Source: Hysterangium stoloniferum (Eukaryota > Basidiomycota > Agaricomycetes > Hysterangiales > Hysterangiaceae). Taken from it: DNA of 64,000 nt. The first letter of the stretch is position 1; every line of letters starts with the position of its first letter. The notes beneath the pieces are model-generated. The model saw only the letters and a program-made list of their open reading frames with translations. It did no database searches and was not told the origin of the DNA. The DNA lies in contig WHVD01000131.1 of NCBI GenBank assembly GCA_015178975.1, forward strand, positions 62,001 through 126,000, in the 5' to 3' direction. Positions 22,205 through 30,912 of this stretch are shown here, piece after piece. A program made the position numbers and the translations under genes.

Positions 22205-22650
22205 CTCAAAATGCGGATGCATGTTATTGGGAATGTCATGTGGAAGTTGCCTGTGAGACCTCCACGGACAAAGTAAACAAGTCCATGGCCAATAAAAACA
22301 ACAACAACAACTTGTCAACCAGCAACCAAAACTCCACGCAATCTGACAAGAAGAACAATAAAAAGTCTTCTAACAACAATGACAACAAGGACAATAACAA
22401 GGGTCAACAGTCCGGCAAGCAAGCCGGAAAACCTGACTTCTCAGGCAAACTCGGACCTGATGGCAAACTGACCCCACAGGAAAGACAACATCACATGGAC
22501 AATAACCTCTGTCTCTTGTGCGGGAAACCTGGTCATCGAGTCCCGGAATGTCCGCTGGCAAAAGCAAACTCTTCAAAGGGTCGAACAGCCAAGACCTCCA
22601 CAGAAACTCCATTGAAGGACAAACCGGCTTCTGACTCGAAAAAAGAGTAA
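22205..22650 (+). pseudogene. Gag C-terminal part of an older plus-strand Gypsy element
   Basis: Opens with LKAQNADACYW, then an N/K-rich linker, and a zinc knuckle CLLCGKPGHRVPEC (CX2CX4HX4C), ending in SKKE and a stop after six As. It equals the last third of the intact Gag with moderate divergence. The N-terminal two thirds are replaced by the Tc1 fragment. The downstream protease of the same element resumes at 30400, beyond the inserted chromovirus. Confidence 0.85.
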
Positions 22651-22681
22651 GCAACCCTGCGGACTCCATGTGGGTTGGGGG

Positions 22682-23401
22682 TGTTAAGAACTGGAAACTG
22701 ACTAATGTCGGTGGCCAACAGGGACCGATCGGAAGGACTTGGCTTCAGCTTATGGGCTGCGCCCTCGCAAATATCCGCAGGATGTCCTTAAATTTCGGGC
22801 GGGCGAAGACTAGTCCTAGTGAGTACCTTTCGGCGTGATACCGATCGGAATCGAAGGACAAGTCGAGCGTCGAGCCAAGGGGTCGGGGCCGGGAGTGGGC
22901 GAGCGCACGCGAAGGCGGATGGGGGAAGTCTTAGTATGAGACTGATACAGGTGTATGAGGGTATTCTGAGTCGATATTCTGATTGTCTAGTAACTACAAT
23001 TACAGCGGGTTCATATACAAGTAACAGGCGTCTGGAAAATACTAATGGGGAGAAGGGCGGAACACGGTATTAACAATAAGCTTGACTAGGAACGGGAAGT
23101 TTATGATTAGTTCGGAGGCCGATGATAACCGAGAGCGGAATTACGATAAAAGGAAATGGTTCGAGGACTACAAATATAGATAGACATATGCGAAACATAA
23201 GATTGAACGGATCAACATAATAAAGGGGACGTATCAAAGTTTGACCAGACAATACGAGTTATTTGACGTGGGCGTAAATGGAGTTTGATCTTCGCGAAAC
23301 ATTCGTCAGCTTCGGGGCCGATGGTTTCCGAGGGGACGACTTGAAACGTTGACAAGTGGCGATAACCTCGGGGCCGATAGGGTTGCGACACGGTCGTAAC
23401 A
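22682..23401 (-). repeat. 3' LTR of the intact chromovirus (family A)
   Basis: 720 bp. On the minus strand it begins TGTTACGACCGTGTCGC and ends CAGTTCTTAACA. It carries the conserved stem-loop at 22741-22763 and the TATA box/self-primer region near 22974-23018. Confidence 0.95.
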
Positions 23402-23415
23402 GTATCTCCCCTTTT
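23402..23415 (-). promoter_or_regulatory. Polypurine tract
   Basis: Minus-strand AAAAGGGGAGATAC directly precedes the 3' LTR, the expected plus-strand primer position. It fixes the polarity of the element and marks 22682-23401 as the 3' LTR. Confidence 0.75.
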
Positions 23416-23518
23416 GGCCGAAATCCCAAGGAGGCCGAAAAATCTAGATCCCGTACGTAAAAACTTGTCGGGTACGGCTGGGTGTGTCAAACATCATGTG
23501 ACTCGGCAAAAGTTTGCA

Positions 23519-23525
23519 TATAAAA
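23519..23525 (+). promoter_or_regulatory. TATA box of the antisense gene
   Basis: TATAAAA on the plus strand, 51 nt before the ATG at 23576 and just outside the 3' LTR. A transcript start about 30 nt downstream would leave a leader of roughly 25 nt. Confidence 0.6.
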
Positions 23526-23575
23526 GTTTGAGAGTTCCTGGCGCTTGAAAATCCACTTCCCTTCCTCTAACCACC

Positions 23576-24560
23576 ATGACCATAGGCTCGGGGTCAAAGC
23601 CCTTTCCGGTTAGGTTAACAGTTGCGCCCATGTCGGCGCCGAGTGGTACGGCGAACGCGAAAGAGCGTCGGCGTATACTCGAGCAGAAGAAAAAGGCGCG
23701 TGAAGAGGAGGAGCAGAAAGAGAAGGAGGAGTTGGCGGCCATCGAGGCCGAGGAAAAGAAACAGGCGGCAGAAGAGGCCGCGCGCAAGCACTGGGAAGCA
23801 GTGCTTGCAAAGAACAAGCAGCAGGAGGCCGATCGGGCACGGGAGGAGGCGGCGAAAAAGAAGCGGGAGGGAAAAGTGAGTCGGCTCTGGTGTCTTTTGC
23901 GAACCTTACTGACAATATCTGTTAGCGCAAGGCTGCAACGCCTTCGGAGTCCGATGACGAAGAGGGAGAGGAGGACGAGGAGGATGCACCGGGGCCGTCG
24001 AGCCCCAAGGTGGGTTCGGTTTCCTAAAATAAAAACTTCCTAAATAATTTTTTATTTATTTATAGAAACAAAAGCAGGCCCCCAAGGCGGGGCCCGAAAA
24101 TGACCCCAAGTGCAATCGGTGCACGAAACGGGGTCGAACCTGTCATCCCGGGACCAATGGTCGGGGCCGCACTTGTCAAGAGTGCGCTGATCAGAAGCTT
24201 GGGTGTGTTTTTCCGGGAGCCGATGGCTCATTCCAGGAGCGACAGGCCGATGCTCTAGAAGAGCAAAACCGCCTCATGCGGACCTACTTCTCGGAGACGA
24301 GCCGGTACCGATATGAGATGTTGCGACAACAAGGGCTTGTAACTGAGCAATTGCGACTCTTGGGCGTCGGGCTGGAGAAACAGACCAGTGTTATCGAGTC
24401 TCTCGGTGGTCAACTTGAGCAGTATTTGGAAGTCTCGAGTTGCGGTGGGCATGAAATTGGGGTTTCGGAGAAGGTCGGTGATGTGGTATCGGTGGCTGTC
24501 GGTGCGGAGGTGGGTTCGGAGGTCGGAGAGGAGGGAGAAGTTGTAGAGGGAGAAAATTAG
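23576..24560 (+). CDS. Antisense accessory gene: Zn2Cys6-like coiled-coil protein inside the chromovirus
   Basis: Three exons (23576-23875, 23926-24009, 24066-24560) encode 292 residues. The 50- and 56-nt introns are GTGAGT...TTAG, with a TACTGAC branch-like sequence, and GTGGGT...ATAG; all junctions keep phase 0. The ATG sits in an ACCACCATG context after a TATA box. Residues about 30-100 form a highly charged helix (AKERRRILEQKKKAREEEEQ), followed by an acidic linker (SDDEEGEEDEEDA). Residues 144-175 have cysteine spacing CX2CX6CX10CX2CX6C, the spacing of fungal Zn2Cys6 DNA-binding clusters. Residues about 190-245 form a second probable coiled coil, followed by a V/G/E-rich tail. The gene lies between pol and the 3' LTR, convergent with pol (96 bp between stop codons). 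DNA binding or regulation of the element is inference; the domain spacing and gene structure are seen. An internal ATG at 23630 is a possible alternative start. Confidence 0.85.
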
Positions 24561-24656
24561 ATAGTGAAATATATCGGTTTTTCTTTTTAAACAAACAAAT
24601 CATAGCGTGAAAACATAAGGCATAGTCGGAAAAAGGTCGGGTACCGCGTGATAGTC
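24561..24656. other. Convergent intergenic gap in the chromovirus
   Basis: Ninety-six bases separate the stop codons of the antisense gene and pol. No AATAAA is present on the plus strand. Confidence 0.6.
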
Positions 24657-27600
24657 TTATAAGGAATTGAGAGGACCGGGTTTGTTCGGATAAGCTTGGT
24701 GAAACCCTAAAACGATTTCCGAGGCATTACTGAGCTCTGTAGCTAGGATCCATGAAGTTTCTTCATCTGTACCTTCATAGCCAGCCCATTTGACCAAATA
24801 AAGTAATTTGCATGAGCGTCGGCGATTGTCGATTTTTGAGTCTAGGATTTCTGATATCTCGAATTCGGGTTCCCCATCAATAATCACGGGTGGAGGTGGT
24901 GGCTGTATGCGATCCGGTATATTGTTAGGAACACAAGGTTCTAACATAGATACATGAAATACCGGGTGCACTGCACGCATGTTGTCGGGGAGCCGAAGCG
25001 TCCATGAAAGTGTGCCGGCTTGTGCTATAACTTCGAAAGGACCTAAATATTTTTCAGAGAGCTTCTTAGAAGGTCTAGTAGTTCGGAAAAACTCGGCTTT
25101 AACGAATACTCGGTCTCCGATCTTGAAATCAGGAGGTGGAAGTCGGTTTTTATCCGCAGACCGTTGGTATCGTTCTTGAGCCATTGCGATAGTTTTACGA
25201 AGTTCTTGATGTAGCTCGTCGAGGTTTGTAACAAAGTCTTGAGCACGGGCGGATGCGAGATCGCGTTCCGGGTGGATTGCGATGTTGGGGTTGTAGCCTT
25301 TATTTGCGAAGAAAGGCGAAATGCCAGTAGTGGCATTCGGTGCGTTGTTGTATGCGAATTCGGCCAGCGGTAGTAGTGATTTCCAATTGTCTTGTTGATA
25401 GTTGCAATAGACACGGATGTATTGCTCCAAGGTTTGATTCATGCGTTCGGTTTGTCCATCGCCTTCCGGGTGATAGCCCGAAGTGAAGTGTAACTTCATG
25501 TCTAGTGCTTTTCCGAGTGACCTAAAGAAGTGAGAGACAAACTCGGAGCCGCGATCGGATGTGACATGCGACGGAACGCCATGCTTGGAAAATACGTGGG
25601 TAACGAATAATTCAGCTAACTGTACAGATGTTATCGTGTCATATGTTGGAATGAAAATACTTTGCTTTGAGAGCCGATCCACAACAACTAGGATTGCTGT
25701 GTGACCTTCGGATGCCGGTAGGTGCTCGATAAAATCCATAGAAATCGAGTTCCAGGGTTTTTCCGGTATCGGTAATTGTTTGAGTAGGCCATATGGTTTG
25801 TGTCGCTGTGATTTAGAGCGTAAACACGTAGTACAGGATTTACAATAGTGCTTAACAAAATCTCGGATGCCGGGCCATGTATATTCTCTTCTAATGAGTG
25901 AGAGGGTCTTATTGAGGCCGAAATGTCCTGAGATTGGGTGGTCGTGCTTATGTTGTAGGATTTGCAGCCGAAGGGTGTCGGAATCCGGTACATAAATGCG
26001 ATTGTCAAGTCGAATGAAACCTTGTGAGTCTAATGACCATCGGGGCTGATCGGGGTCGGACGGGTTATCGAGGTGTGCTTTGGTGACTGGGTCTAATGGA
26101 ATTGCCGATAGCATGTCTTGATGTAACTTTTCGGTATCCATAAGGATAACACTTCGCAAGACTGGATGAATGAGGTAAGTGGCTCGGATAGATGCGGACA
26201 GTTGTTCCGATGAAAACATAGGTTTGAAATTATGCGGATTAACTGTGGCGTAGTCGCTACTCCCCTCTTTAGGATAGACGTCCCATCGTCTAGTCATAGC
26301 GTCGGGTTTTCCACCAAGGCGGCCGGGACGGAAGCGGATTACCATGTTGAAAGCGGAGAGGTATTCGGACCATCGAGCTTGTCGATGGGTGAGAAGTTTT
26401 GTGGTTGAAAAGTAAACTAAATTTTTGTGGTCTGTAATAACATCTACCGGGTGGGCCGAGCCCTCCAAATAATGTCGCCATGTCTTGAAAGCTTCAAATA
26501 TTGCGAGTAATTCCTTATCGTGAACGTCGTAGTTGAGTTCGGGTGCCGAAAATGTGCGAGACAGAAAAGCTACTGGGTGTACTTCACCATCGGTGTCCAG
26601 AATGGACAATATCGCGGCAAGCGCATAGTCCGAAGCATCAGTTTCCACGATGAGTTGAACGTCGGGTTTCCAGTGCGACAAGATAGGGGCGGATGTAAAC
26701 GCACTTTTCAATTCCTGGAATGCCGATCGGCATTCTTCGGAGAAATTCCACGGGGTGTCTTTGCGAGTAAGACGAGTGAGCGGAACGGTAATTTTTGAGT
26801 AATTGTGAATGAAACGGCGATAAAAATTGGCGAAGCCTAAAAAAGATTGAATATCTTTAACCTTTCGGGGTTCCGGCCAATCTTGAATGACTTGAATTTT
26901 AGCGTCGTCCATGCGGAGACCATCAGGTCCCATCATGAAGCCTAAGTATTCAACCGTGTCGACATCAAAAGAACATTTTTTACCATTCGCAAAAAGACCA
27001 TGTTTTCGGAGTCTTCGGAGGACTTCACGGACGTGTTCATCATGAAGTGTAGGGTCTTCGGAGAAGATGAGGATGTCGTCTAGGTACACAATGACAAAGA
27101 CGTCAAGGAGGTCGGAAAAGACATCGTTGATAAAACATTGAAAGACCGACGGAGCGTTGGTGAGGCCGAAAGGCATTACTAACCATTCAAAGGAGCCATA
27201 GCGAGTGCGAAAAGCCGTTTTCCATTCGTCGCCTTCGGCGATCCGAACCAAATGATAGGCGTGTTTGAGATCTATCTTTGTATAAATTCGGGCCTTCCGA
27301 GGGGCGTCGAGTAAATCGGAGATTAATGGTAATGGGTACTTGTCTTTTCGAGTAATCGCGTTTAGTCCTCGAAAGTCAACGCAAAGTCGAAGGGAACCGT
27401 CTTTTTTCCGAACGAATAGGACAGGGGCTCCATAGGGAGACTTTGAGGGTCGGATAAAACCTATAGCCAAATGTTCATCCAAGAAATCTCGGATAGCCGA
27501 TAATTCGGACTGCGAGAGAGGATAAACTGGGCCTAGGGGCGGATGTGAACCATCTTCAATATCAATTTTCAAATCGTAAGGCCTGTGAGGGGCGAGTCGA

Positions 27601-28469
27601 TCGGCTTTTTGTTTACTGAAGACATCTGCAAATTCATGGTATTTTTTAGGAACACCTTCTAAATCTGCGATCGGTTCGGTCACCGGGGATGCAAAGCGAC
27701 CGGTGACTTCGTCAACTTTAAGATTGACTGTAAATGCTCGGGAGCCGTCCAAATTGATGGCTCTCATAAAAGCTGCGGCGTTTATTAGAGAGACAGGCGG
27801 CGGAGAGCTCGGATTTGCCACGGGGGCCGGAGGTGCTGTAGAGGCCATATTTGCCGAAACAGGCGGAAACGGACCAGTCGTATCGGGTGCCGACGGGGTT
27901 CGGAAATGGATACTGCTCAATACCCAATCAATCAACGGATTATAGCGGGTGAGCCAGTTATGTCCTAGAACCACGGAGCAGCTCGAGTCCAACTGTGTTA
28001 CAAAAAACGTAACTGTCTGAAAGGTTCCACACGGGAACCGAAGTCGGAGTTCGCAGGCTTGCGAGATTACGGAGTTTGAGGTACCATCAAAAAGTCGGAG
28101 CGGAATCGGATCTATTGCATAGGTTTTCAACTGATTTTTTCTGGAAAAACTTGTATCTATAAAACAATGGGTTGAACCTGAATCTATGAGAGCTCGAAAA
28201 GTGAAACTCCCGAGAGGTTCCGAAGTAAGATTTATGAACAAAGAATTAGGATCATACAATGCGGATGCGTTAAGATGACAATTTTCCGGTGTGCGAGGAG
28301 ATTCAACGCAACTCTCCAACCGCACGGAATCCAGAGAGTTGCTTAATCTTTTTTCGACTCGGCAGCCGGCTTGGCCGGTTGTGAGGTCGTGGCCGTGTTG
28401 GCCGATCGGGCTTTTGTGGCTTTTGGGCATGCAGCGACTCGGTGTCCGGGATCTGCACACAACAAACAA
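24657..28469 (-). CDS. Chromovirus Pol polyprotein: protease, RT, RNase H, integrase, chromodomain
   Basis: A 1270-codon open frame, in the -1 frame relative to gag and overlapping it by 127 nt. Its first 40 or so codons are probably not made independently, because translation would enter by frameshifting near residue 40. Domains: aspartic protease with DSG at 96-98; RT (about 330-550) with YLDD at 462-465; RNase H with D611, E653 and D680; integrase zinc finger H844/H849/C879/C882; integrase core D912, D972 and E1008 (spacing 35 between the last two); the GPY/F module at YLGPF, 1141-1145; and a C-terminal chromodomain (about 1203-1260, EFEISEILDSK to LYLVKWAGYEGTDEETSW). The chromodomain places it among chromoviruses and in known members directs integration to particular chromatin. 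No stop or frameshift interrupts it. Confidence 0.95.
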   Translation of the reverse strand: MFVVCRSRTPSRCMPKSHKSPIGQHGHDLTTGQAGCRVEKRLSNSLDSVRLESCVESPRTPENCHLNASALYDPNSLFINLTSEPLGSFTFRALIDSGSTHCFIDTSFSRKNQLKTYAIDPIPLRLFDGTSNSVISQACELRLRFPCGTFQTVTFFVTQLDSSCSVVLGHNWLTRYNPLIDWVLSSIHFRTPSAPDTTGPFPPVSANMASTAPPAPVANPSSPPPVSLINAAAFMRAINLDGSRAFTVNLKVDEVTGRFASPVTEPIADLEGVPKKYHEFADVFSKQKADRLAPHRPYDLKIDIEDGSHPPLGPVYPLSQSELSAIRDFLDEHLAIGFIRPSKSPYGAPVLFVRKKDGSLRLCVDFRGLNAITRKDKYPLPLISDLLDAPRKARIYTKIDLKHAYHLVRIAEGDEWKTAFRTRYGSFEWLVMPFGLTNAPSVFQCFINDVFSDLLDVFVIVYLDDILIFSEDPTLHDEHVREVLRRLRKHGLFANGKKCSFDVDTVEYLGFMMGPDGLRMDDAKIQVIQDWPEPRKVKDIQSFLGFANFYRRFIHNYSKITVPLTRLTRKDTPWNFSEECRSAFQELKSAFTSAPILSHWKPDVQLIVETDASDYALAAILSILDTDGEVHPVAFLSRTFSAPELNYDVHDKELLAIFEAFKTWRHYLEGSAHPVDVITDHKNLVYFSTTKLLTHRQARWSEYLSAFNMVIRFRPGRLGGKPDAMTRRWDVYPKEGSSDYATVNPHNFKPMFSSEQLSASIRATYLIHPVLRSVILMDTEKLHQDMLSAIPLDPVTKAHLDNPSDPDQPRWSLDSQGFIRLDNRIYVPDSDTLRLQILQHKHDHPISGHFGLNKTLSLIRREYTWPGIRDFVKHYCKSCTTCLRSKSQRHKPYGLLKQLPIPEKPWNSISMDFIEHLPASEGHTAILVVVDRLSKQSIFIPTYDTITSVQLAELFVTHVFSKHGVPSHVTSDRGSEFVSHFFRSLGKALDMKLHFTSGYHPEGDGQTERMNQTLEQYIRVYCNYQQDNWKSLLPLAEFAYNNAPNATTGISPFFANKGYNPNIAIHPERDLASARAQDFVTNLDELHQELRKTIAMAQERYQRSADKNRLPPPDFKIGDRVFVKAEFFRTTRPSKKLSEKYLGPFEVIAQAGTLSWTLRLPDNMRAVHPVFHVSMLEPCVPNNIPDRIQPPPPPVIIDGEPEFEISEILDSKIDNRRRSCKLLYLVKWAGYEGTDEETSWILATELSNASEIVLGFHQAYPNKPGPLNSL

Positions 28470-29641
28470 AGGTTGTTGTCCATTCGGCGTTGCTTTTCCT
28501 GTGGTAGGAGCTTGCCATCGGAGCCGAGTTTGCCAGTTAGGTCGGGTTTGTCTTTGTCTTGAGACTTATTCGACTGTTTGCCCTTGCCTTTTTTGTCGTT
28601 AGACCCTTTGTTTTCGGACTTCTTATCGGAAGTCGAGTTGCCAGTTATATTGGTGTTTTGGTTACCAGACTTGTTGGCATTTTTGTTGTCCGATAATTTT
28701 TTGTCCGACGGGTTTTCGCGACTGATTTCCGAACATCGTTCCCAGTATCGAGCGTCTGCGTTTTGGGCTTTCAGGCGCATGAGAGGGAGGGTTTTCGGCT
28801 TGCCGGTCTCTCCTTTGGAGACTTCGTCTTTGAGGCGAGACGGAAGGCCGGAGTAAAACTGGTAATGGAGGGCCGAATCGCCCCAGTCGCAACGCGCGGC
28901 GAGGTTGTTGAACTGGACGATATAATTGGTGATGCGCTGAGTGTCTTTCATTTTGAGATTAGAAAGCGCGGTTTCGGCATCGCCGGTTTGGTCGTAGGGG
29001 CCGAAGTTGGTTTCGAGTTCCTCGACAAAGGCATCCCAATCGTGGAGCCAATCGGGGTCTTCAGAGGTGAGGCCAGAAAATGCGGGTTCAAACCAGGCTG
29101 CTGCGGAATCCTTAAGGTATGAGAGTGCGAAGTTTACCTTTCGGTCATCCGTTGCGAATGCAGCCGGGCGGTCCCGAAAGTTGAATCGACATTGCATAAG
29201 GAATGTCGGCAATTTCTTCGGGTTTGAGCCAGTAAATGGCTCGGGTTTGTTGACTCGGGTTTGCCCAGGTTCCTTTTCCTTGATATTGCTTTTAAGGAAT
29301 TCATTAAGGGATCCTAGTGTACCTGAAAACAATTCCCATGTTTCTTCAGGGTCGAGAGCCGGTTTCTTCTTTGCAGACTTCTTGGAGCCACTAGCCTGAG
29401 GTTGGTCGCCATCCTCGGGTTCGTGTTCCGAAACTGGTTGATTGTTAATCTCCTCAGTTGCTTCGGGATCGGTTGCTTCAGTTACTTCTTCAGCATCGCC
29501 GGTAATCTCCACAAAGCGAGATTCTTCGGAGGTTTCTGGTAGCGGAGTTTTCTGAGTAGCTCGGGCTGTATACAGAAAAGGAGACTTGAGAGTGGAAGAT
29601 TCTGCTTCGCCGCTAGGCTTGGCATTTTTCCTCGGAGGCAT
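28343..29641 (-). CDS. Chromovirus Gag with zinc knuckle
   Basis: A 432-residue protein that should assemble into the virus-like particle and bind the RNA. Residues 1-100 are acidic and low complexity. About 130-300 matches the retrotransposon Gag core (LKDSAAAWFEPAFSG, NNLAARCDWGDSALHYQFYSGLP). About 305-370 is an N/K/S-rich linker, and C392-X2-C395-X4-H400-X4-C405 is a zinc knuckle. The start ATG is 38 nt from the 5' LTR, with the primer-binding site between. The frame ends SKKD-stop next to a run of six As. N-terminal fragments of the same family recur at 8.2 and 32.4 kb. Confidence 0.93.
   Translation of the reverse strand: MPPRKNAKPSGEAESSTLKSPFLYTARATQKTPLPETSEESRFVEITGDAEEVTEATDPEATEEINNQPVSEHEPEDGDQPQASGSKKSAKKKPALDPEETWELFSGTLGSLNEFLKSNIKEKEPGQTRVNKPEPFTGSNPKKLPTFLMQCRFNFRDRPAAFATDDRKVNFALSYLKDSAAAWFEPAFSGLTSEDPDWLHDWDAFVEELETNFGPYDQTGDAETALSNLKMKDTQRITNYIVQFNNLAARCDWGDSALHYQFYSGLPSRLKDEVSKGETGKPKTLPLMRLKAQNADARYWERCSEISRENPSDKKLSDNKNANKSGNQNTNITGNSTSDKKSENKGSNDKKGKGKQSNKSQDKDKPDLTGKLGSDGKLLPQEKQRRMDNNLCLLCADPGHRVAACPKATKARSANTATTSQPAKPAAESKKD
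28346..28354 (-). promoter_or_regulatory. Candidate -1 ribosomal frameshift site at the gag/pol overlap
   Basis: On the minus strand TCG AAA AAA GAT TAA ends gag. The pol frame is reached by slipping back one base in the A run. The run is not a canonical X XXY YYZ heptamer in the gag frame, but an A6-A7 run followed by GA(T/G)TAAGCAAC is conserved in the older copies at 22.6 kb and 4.2 kb, which supports a function. Confidence 0.55.
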
Positions 29642-29666
29642 GTTTAGACGGAAAATGCGAGTGTGA

Positions 29667-29677
29667 AATCAGAATAT
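29667..29677 (-). promoter_or_regulatory. Predicted self-priming primer-binding site of the intact chromovirus
   Basis: Two nt inside the 5' LTR boundary. On the minus strand ATATTCTGATT is the reverse complement of AATCAGAATAT inside the LTR (29972-29982). No tRNA primer sequence is present. Confidence 0.75.
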
Positions 29678-29679
29678 AC

Positions 29680-30399
29680 TGTTAAGAACTGGAAACTGAC
29701 TAATGTCGGTGGCCGACAGGGACCGATCGGAAGGACTTGGCTTCAGCTTATGGGCTGCGCCCTCGCAAATATCCGCAGGATGTCCTTAAATTTCGGGCGG
29801 GCGAAGACTAGTCCTAGTGAGTACCTTTCGGCGTGATACCGATCGGAATCGAAGGACAAGTCGAGCGTCGAGCCAAGGGGTCGGGGCCGGGAGTGGGCGA
29901 GCGCACGCGAAGGCGGATGGGGGAAGTCTTAGTATGAGACTGATACAGGTGTATGAGGGTATTCTGAGTCGATATTCTGATTGTCTAGTAACTACAATTA
30001 CAGCGGGTTCATATACAAGTAACAGGCGTCTGGAAAATACTAATGGGGAGAAGGGCGGAACACGGTATTAACAATAAGCTTGACTAGGAACGGGAAGTTT
30101 ATGATTAGTTCGGAGGCCGATGATAACCGAGAGCGGAATTACGATAAAAGGAAATGGTTCGAGGACTACAAATATAGATAGACATATGCGAAACATAAGA
30201 TTGAACGGATCAACATAATAAAGGGGACGTATCAAAGTTTGACCAGACAATACGAGTTATTTGACGTGGGCGTAAATGGAGTTTGATCTTCGCGAAACAT
30301 TCGTCAGCTTCGGGGCCGATGGTTTCCGAGGGGACGACTTGAAACGTTGACAAGTGGCGATAACCTCGGGGCCGATAGGGTTGCGACACGGTCGTAACA
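29680..30399 (-). repeat. 5' LTR of the intact chromovirus (family A)
   Basis: 720 bp, one visible difference from the 3' LTR. Reading on the minus strand it contains the promoter (TATATGAA at about 30009-30016), the proposed transcript start and self-primer at 29972-29984, and the stem-loop at 29739-29761 in the transcribed part. Confidence 0.95.
29972..30016 (-). promoter_or_regulatory. LTR promoter: TATA box and self-primer / transcript start
   Basis: TATATGAA at about 30009-30016 is followed, about 34 nt downstream on the minus strand, by AATCAGAATAT (29972-29982). That puts the sequence complementary to the primer-binding site at or very near the expected 5' end of the RNA. Confidence 0.65.
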
Positions 30400-30912
30400 G
30401 GGGGTTGCATTGCCTCTCCACGCATTCAAGAGTTTACCCATCTCAACGCATCTGCTCTTTCACATTGTGATTCATTTTTCGTTAAACTTTATGTCTAATA
30501 TGATTCTGAAATTCATTTTTTTCAGCTCTTATAGATTCCAGCTCGACTCATTGTTTTTTAGATAAAAGATTCACACAAAAATTTTTTTTTTCAACTTATC
30601 TGATAAATCCCGTCGCTCTCTGCCTCTTTGATGGCACAAGTAATTCGGTTGTTACCCAAGCTTGTGATTTATCCATCTGTTTCCCATGTGGAACATCTCA
30701 ATTGGTCACTTTCTATATGACCCAGTTAGACTCAAGTTGCTTGGTGGTCCTTGGACACAACTGGCTTACCCGCTACAATCCGTTGATTGACTGGGTAGCT
30801 AACAGTATAACATTCTGGACCCCCGTAGCAGCTGAGGAAACTGTGCCCGACCTAGCCTCCACGGCACCCATCGCCATCCTGGCACCTGCAGTCTCGAGGA
30901 CTCCTGTGATCC
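30400..30912 (+). pseudogene. Protease region of the older plus-strand Gypsy element
   Basis: Resumes the element broken by the chromovirus. It contains HLNASAL, LIDSSSTHCF (protease DSG changed to DSS), LFDGTSNSVVTQACDL, TQLDSSCLVVLGHNW, LTRYNPLIDWV and a P/A-rich linker. Upstream frames are broken. It stops at 30912, where an LTR of family E begins. RT and downstream domains are not found on the other side. Confidence 0.85.

Larger units (their letters stand above)
22682..30399 (-). mobile_element. Complete Ty3/Gypsy chromovirus, recent insertion
   Basis: A 7718-bp element: 720-bp LTRs at both ends differing at one base by eye (ggccAac at the 3' copy, ggccGac at the 5' copy), TG...CA ends, a GGGGG duplication (22677-22681 and 30400-30404), primer-binding site, uninterrupted gag and pol in adjacent frames, a polypurine tract, and an additional gene on the opposite strand. 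It interrupts an older Gypsy element whose gag/pol sequence reads continuously once this insert is removed. All catalytic residues checked are present, so it may be autonomous. CG dinucleotides are abundant, unlike the decayed copies in the window. Confidence 0.95.

Noticed and set aside
22819..30250. Identical short frames in both LTRs of the chromovirus
   Set aside because: They repeat only because the LTRs are near identical. They are short, untypical and absent from decayed LTRs.
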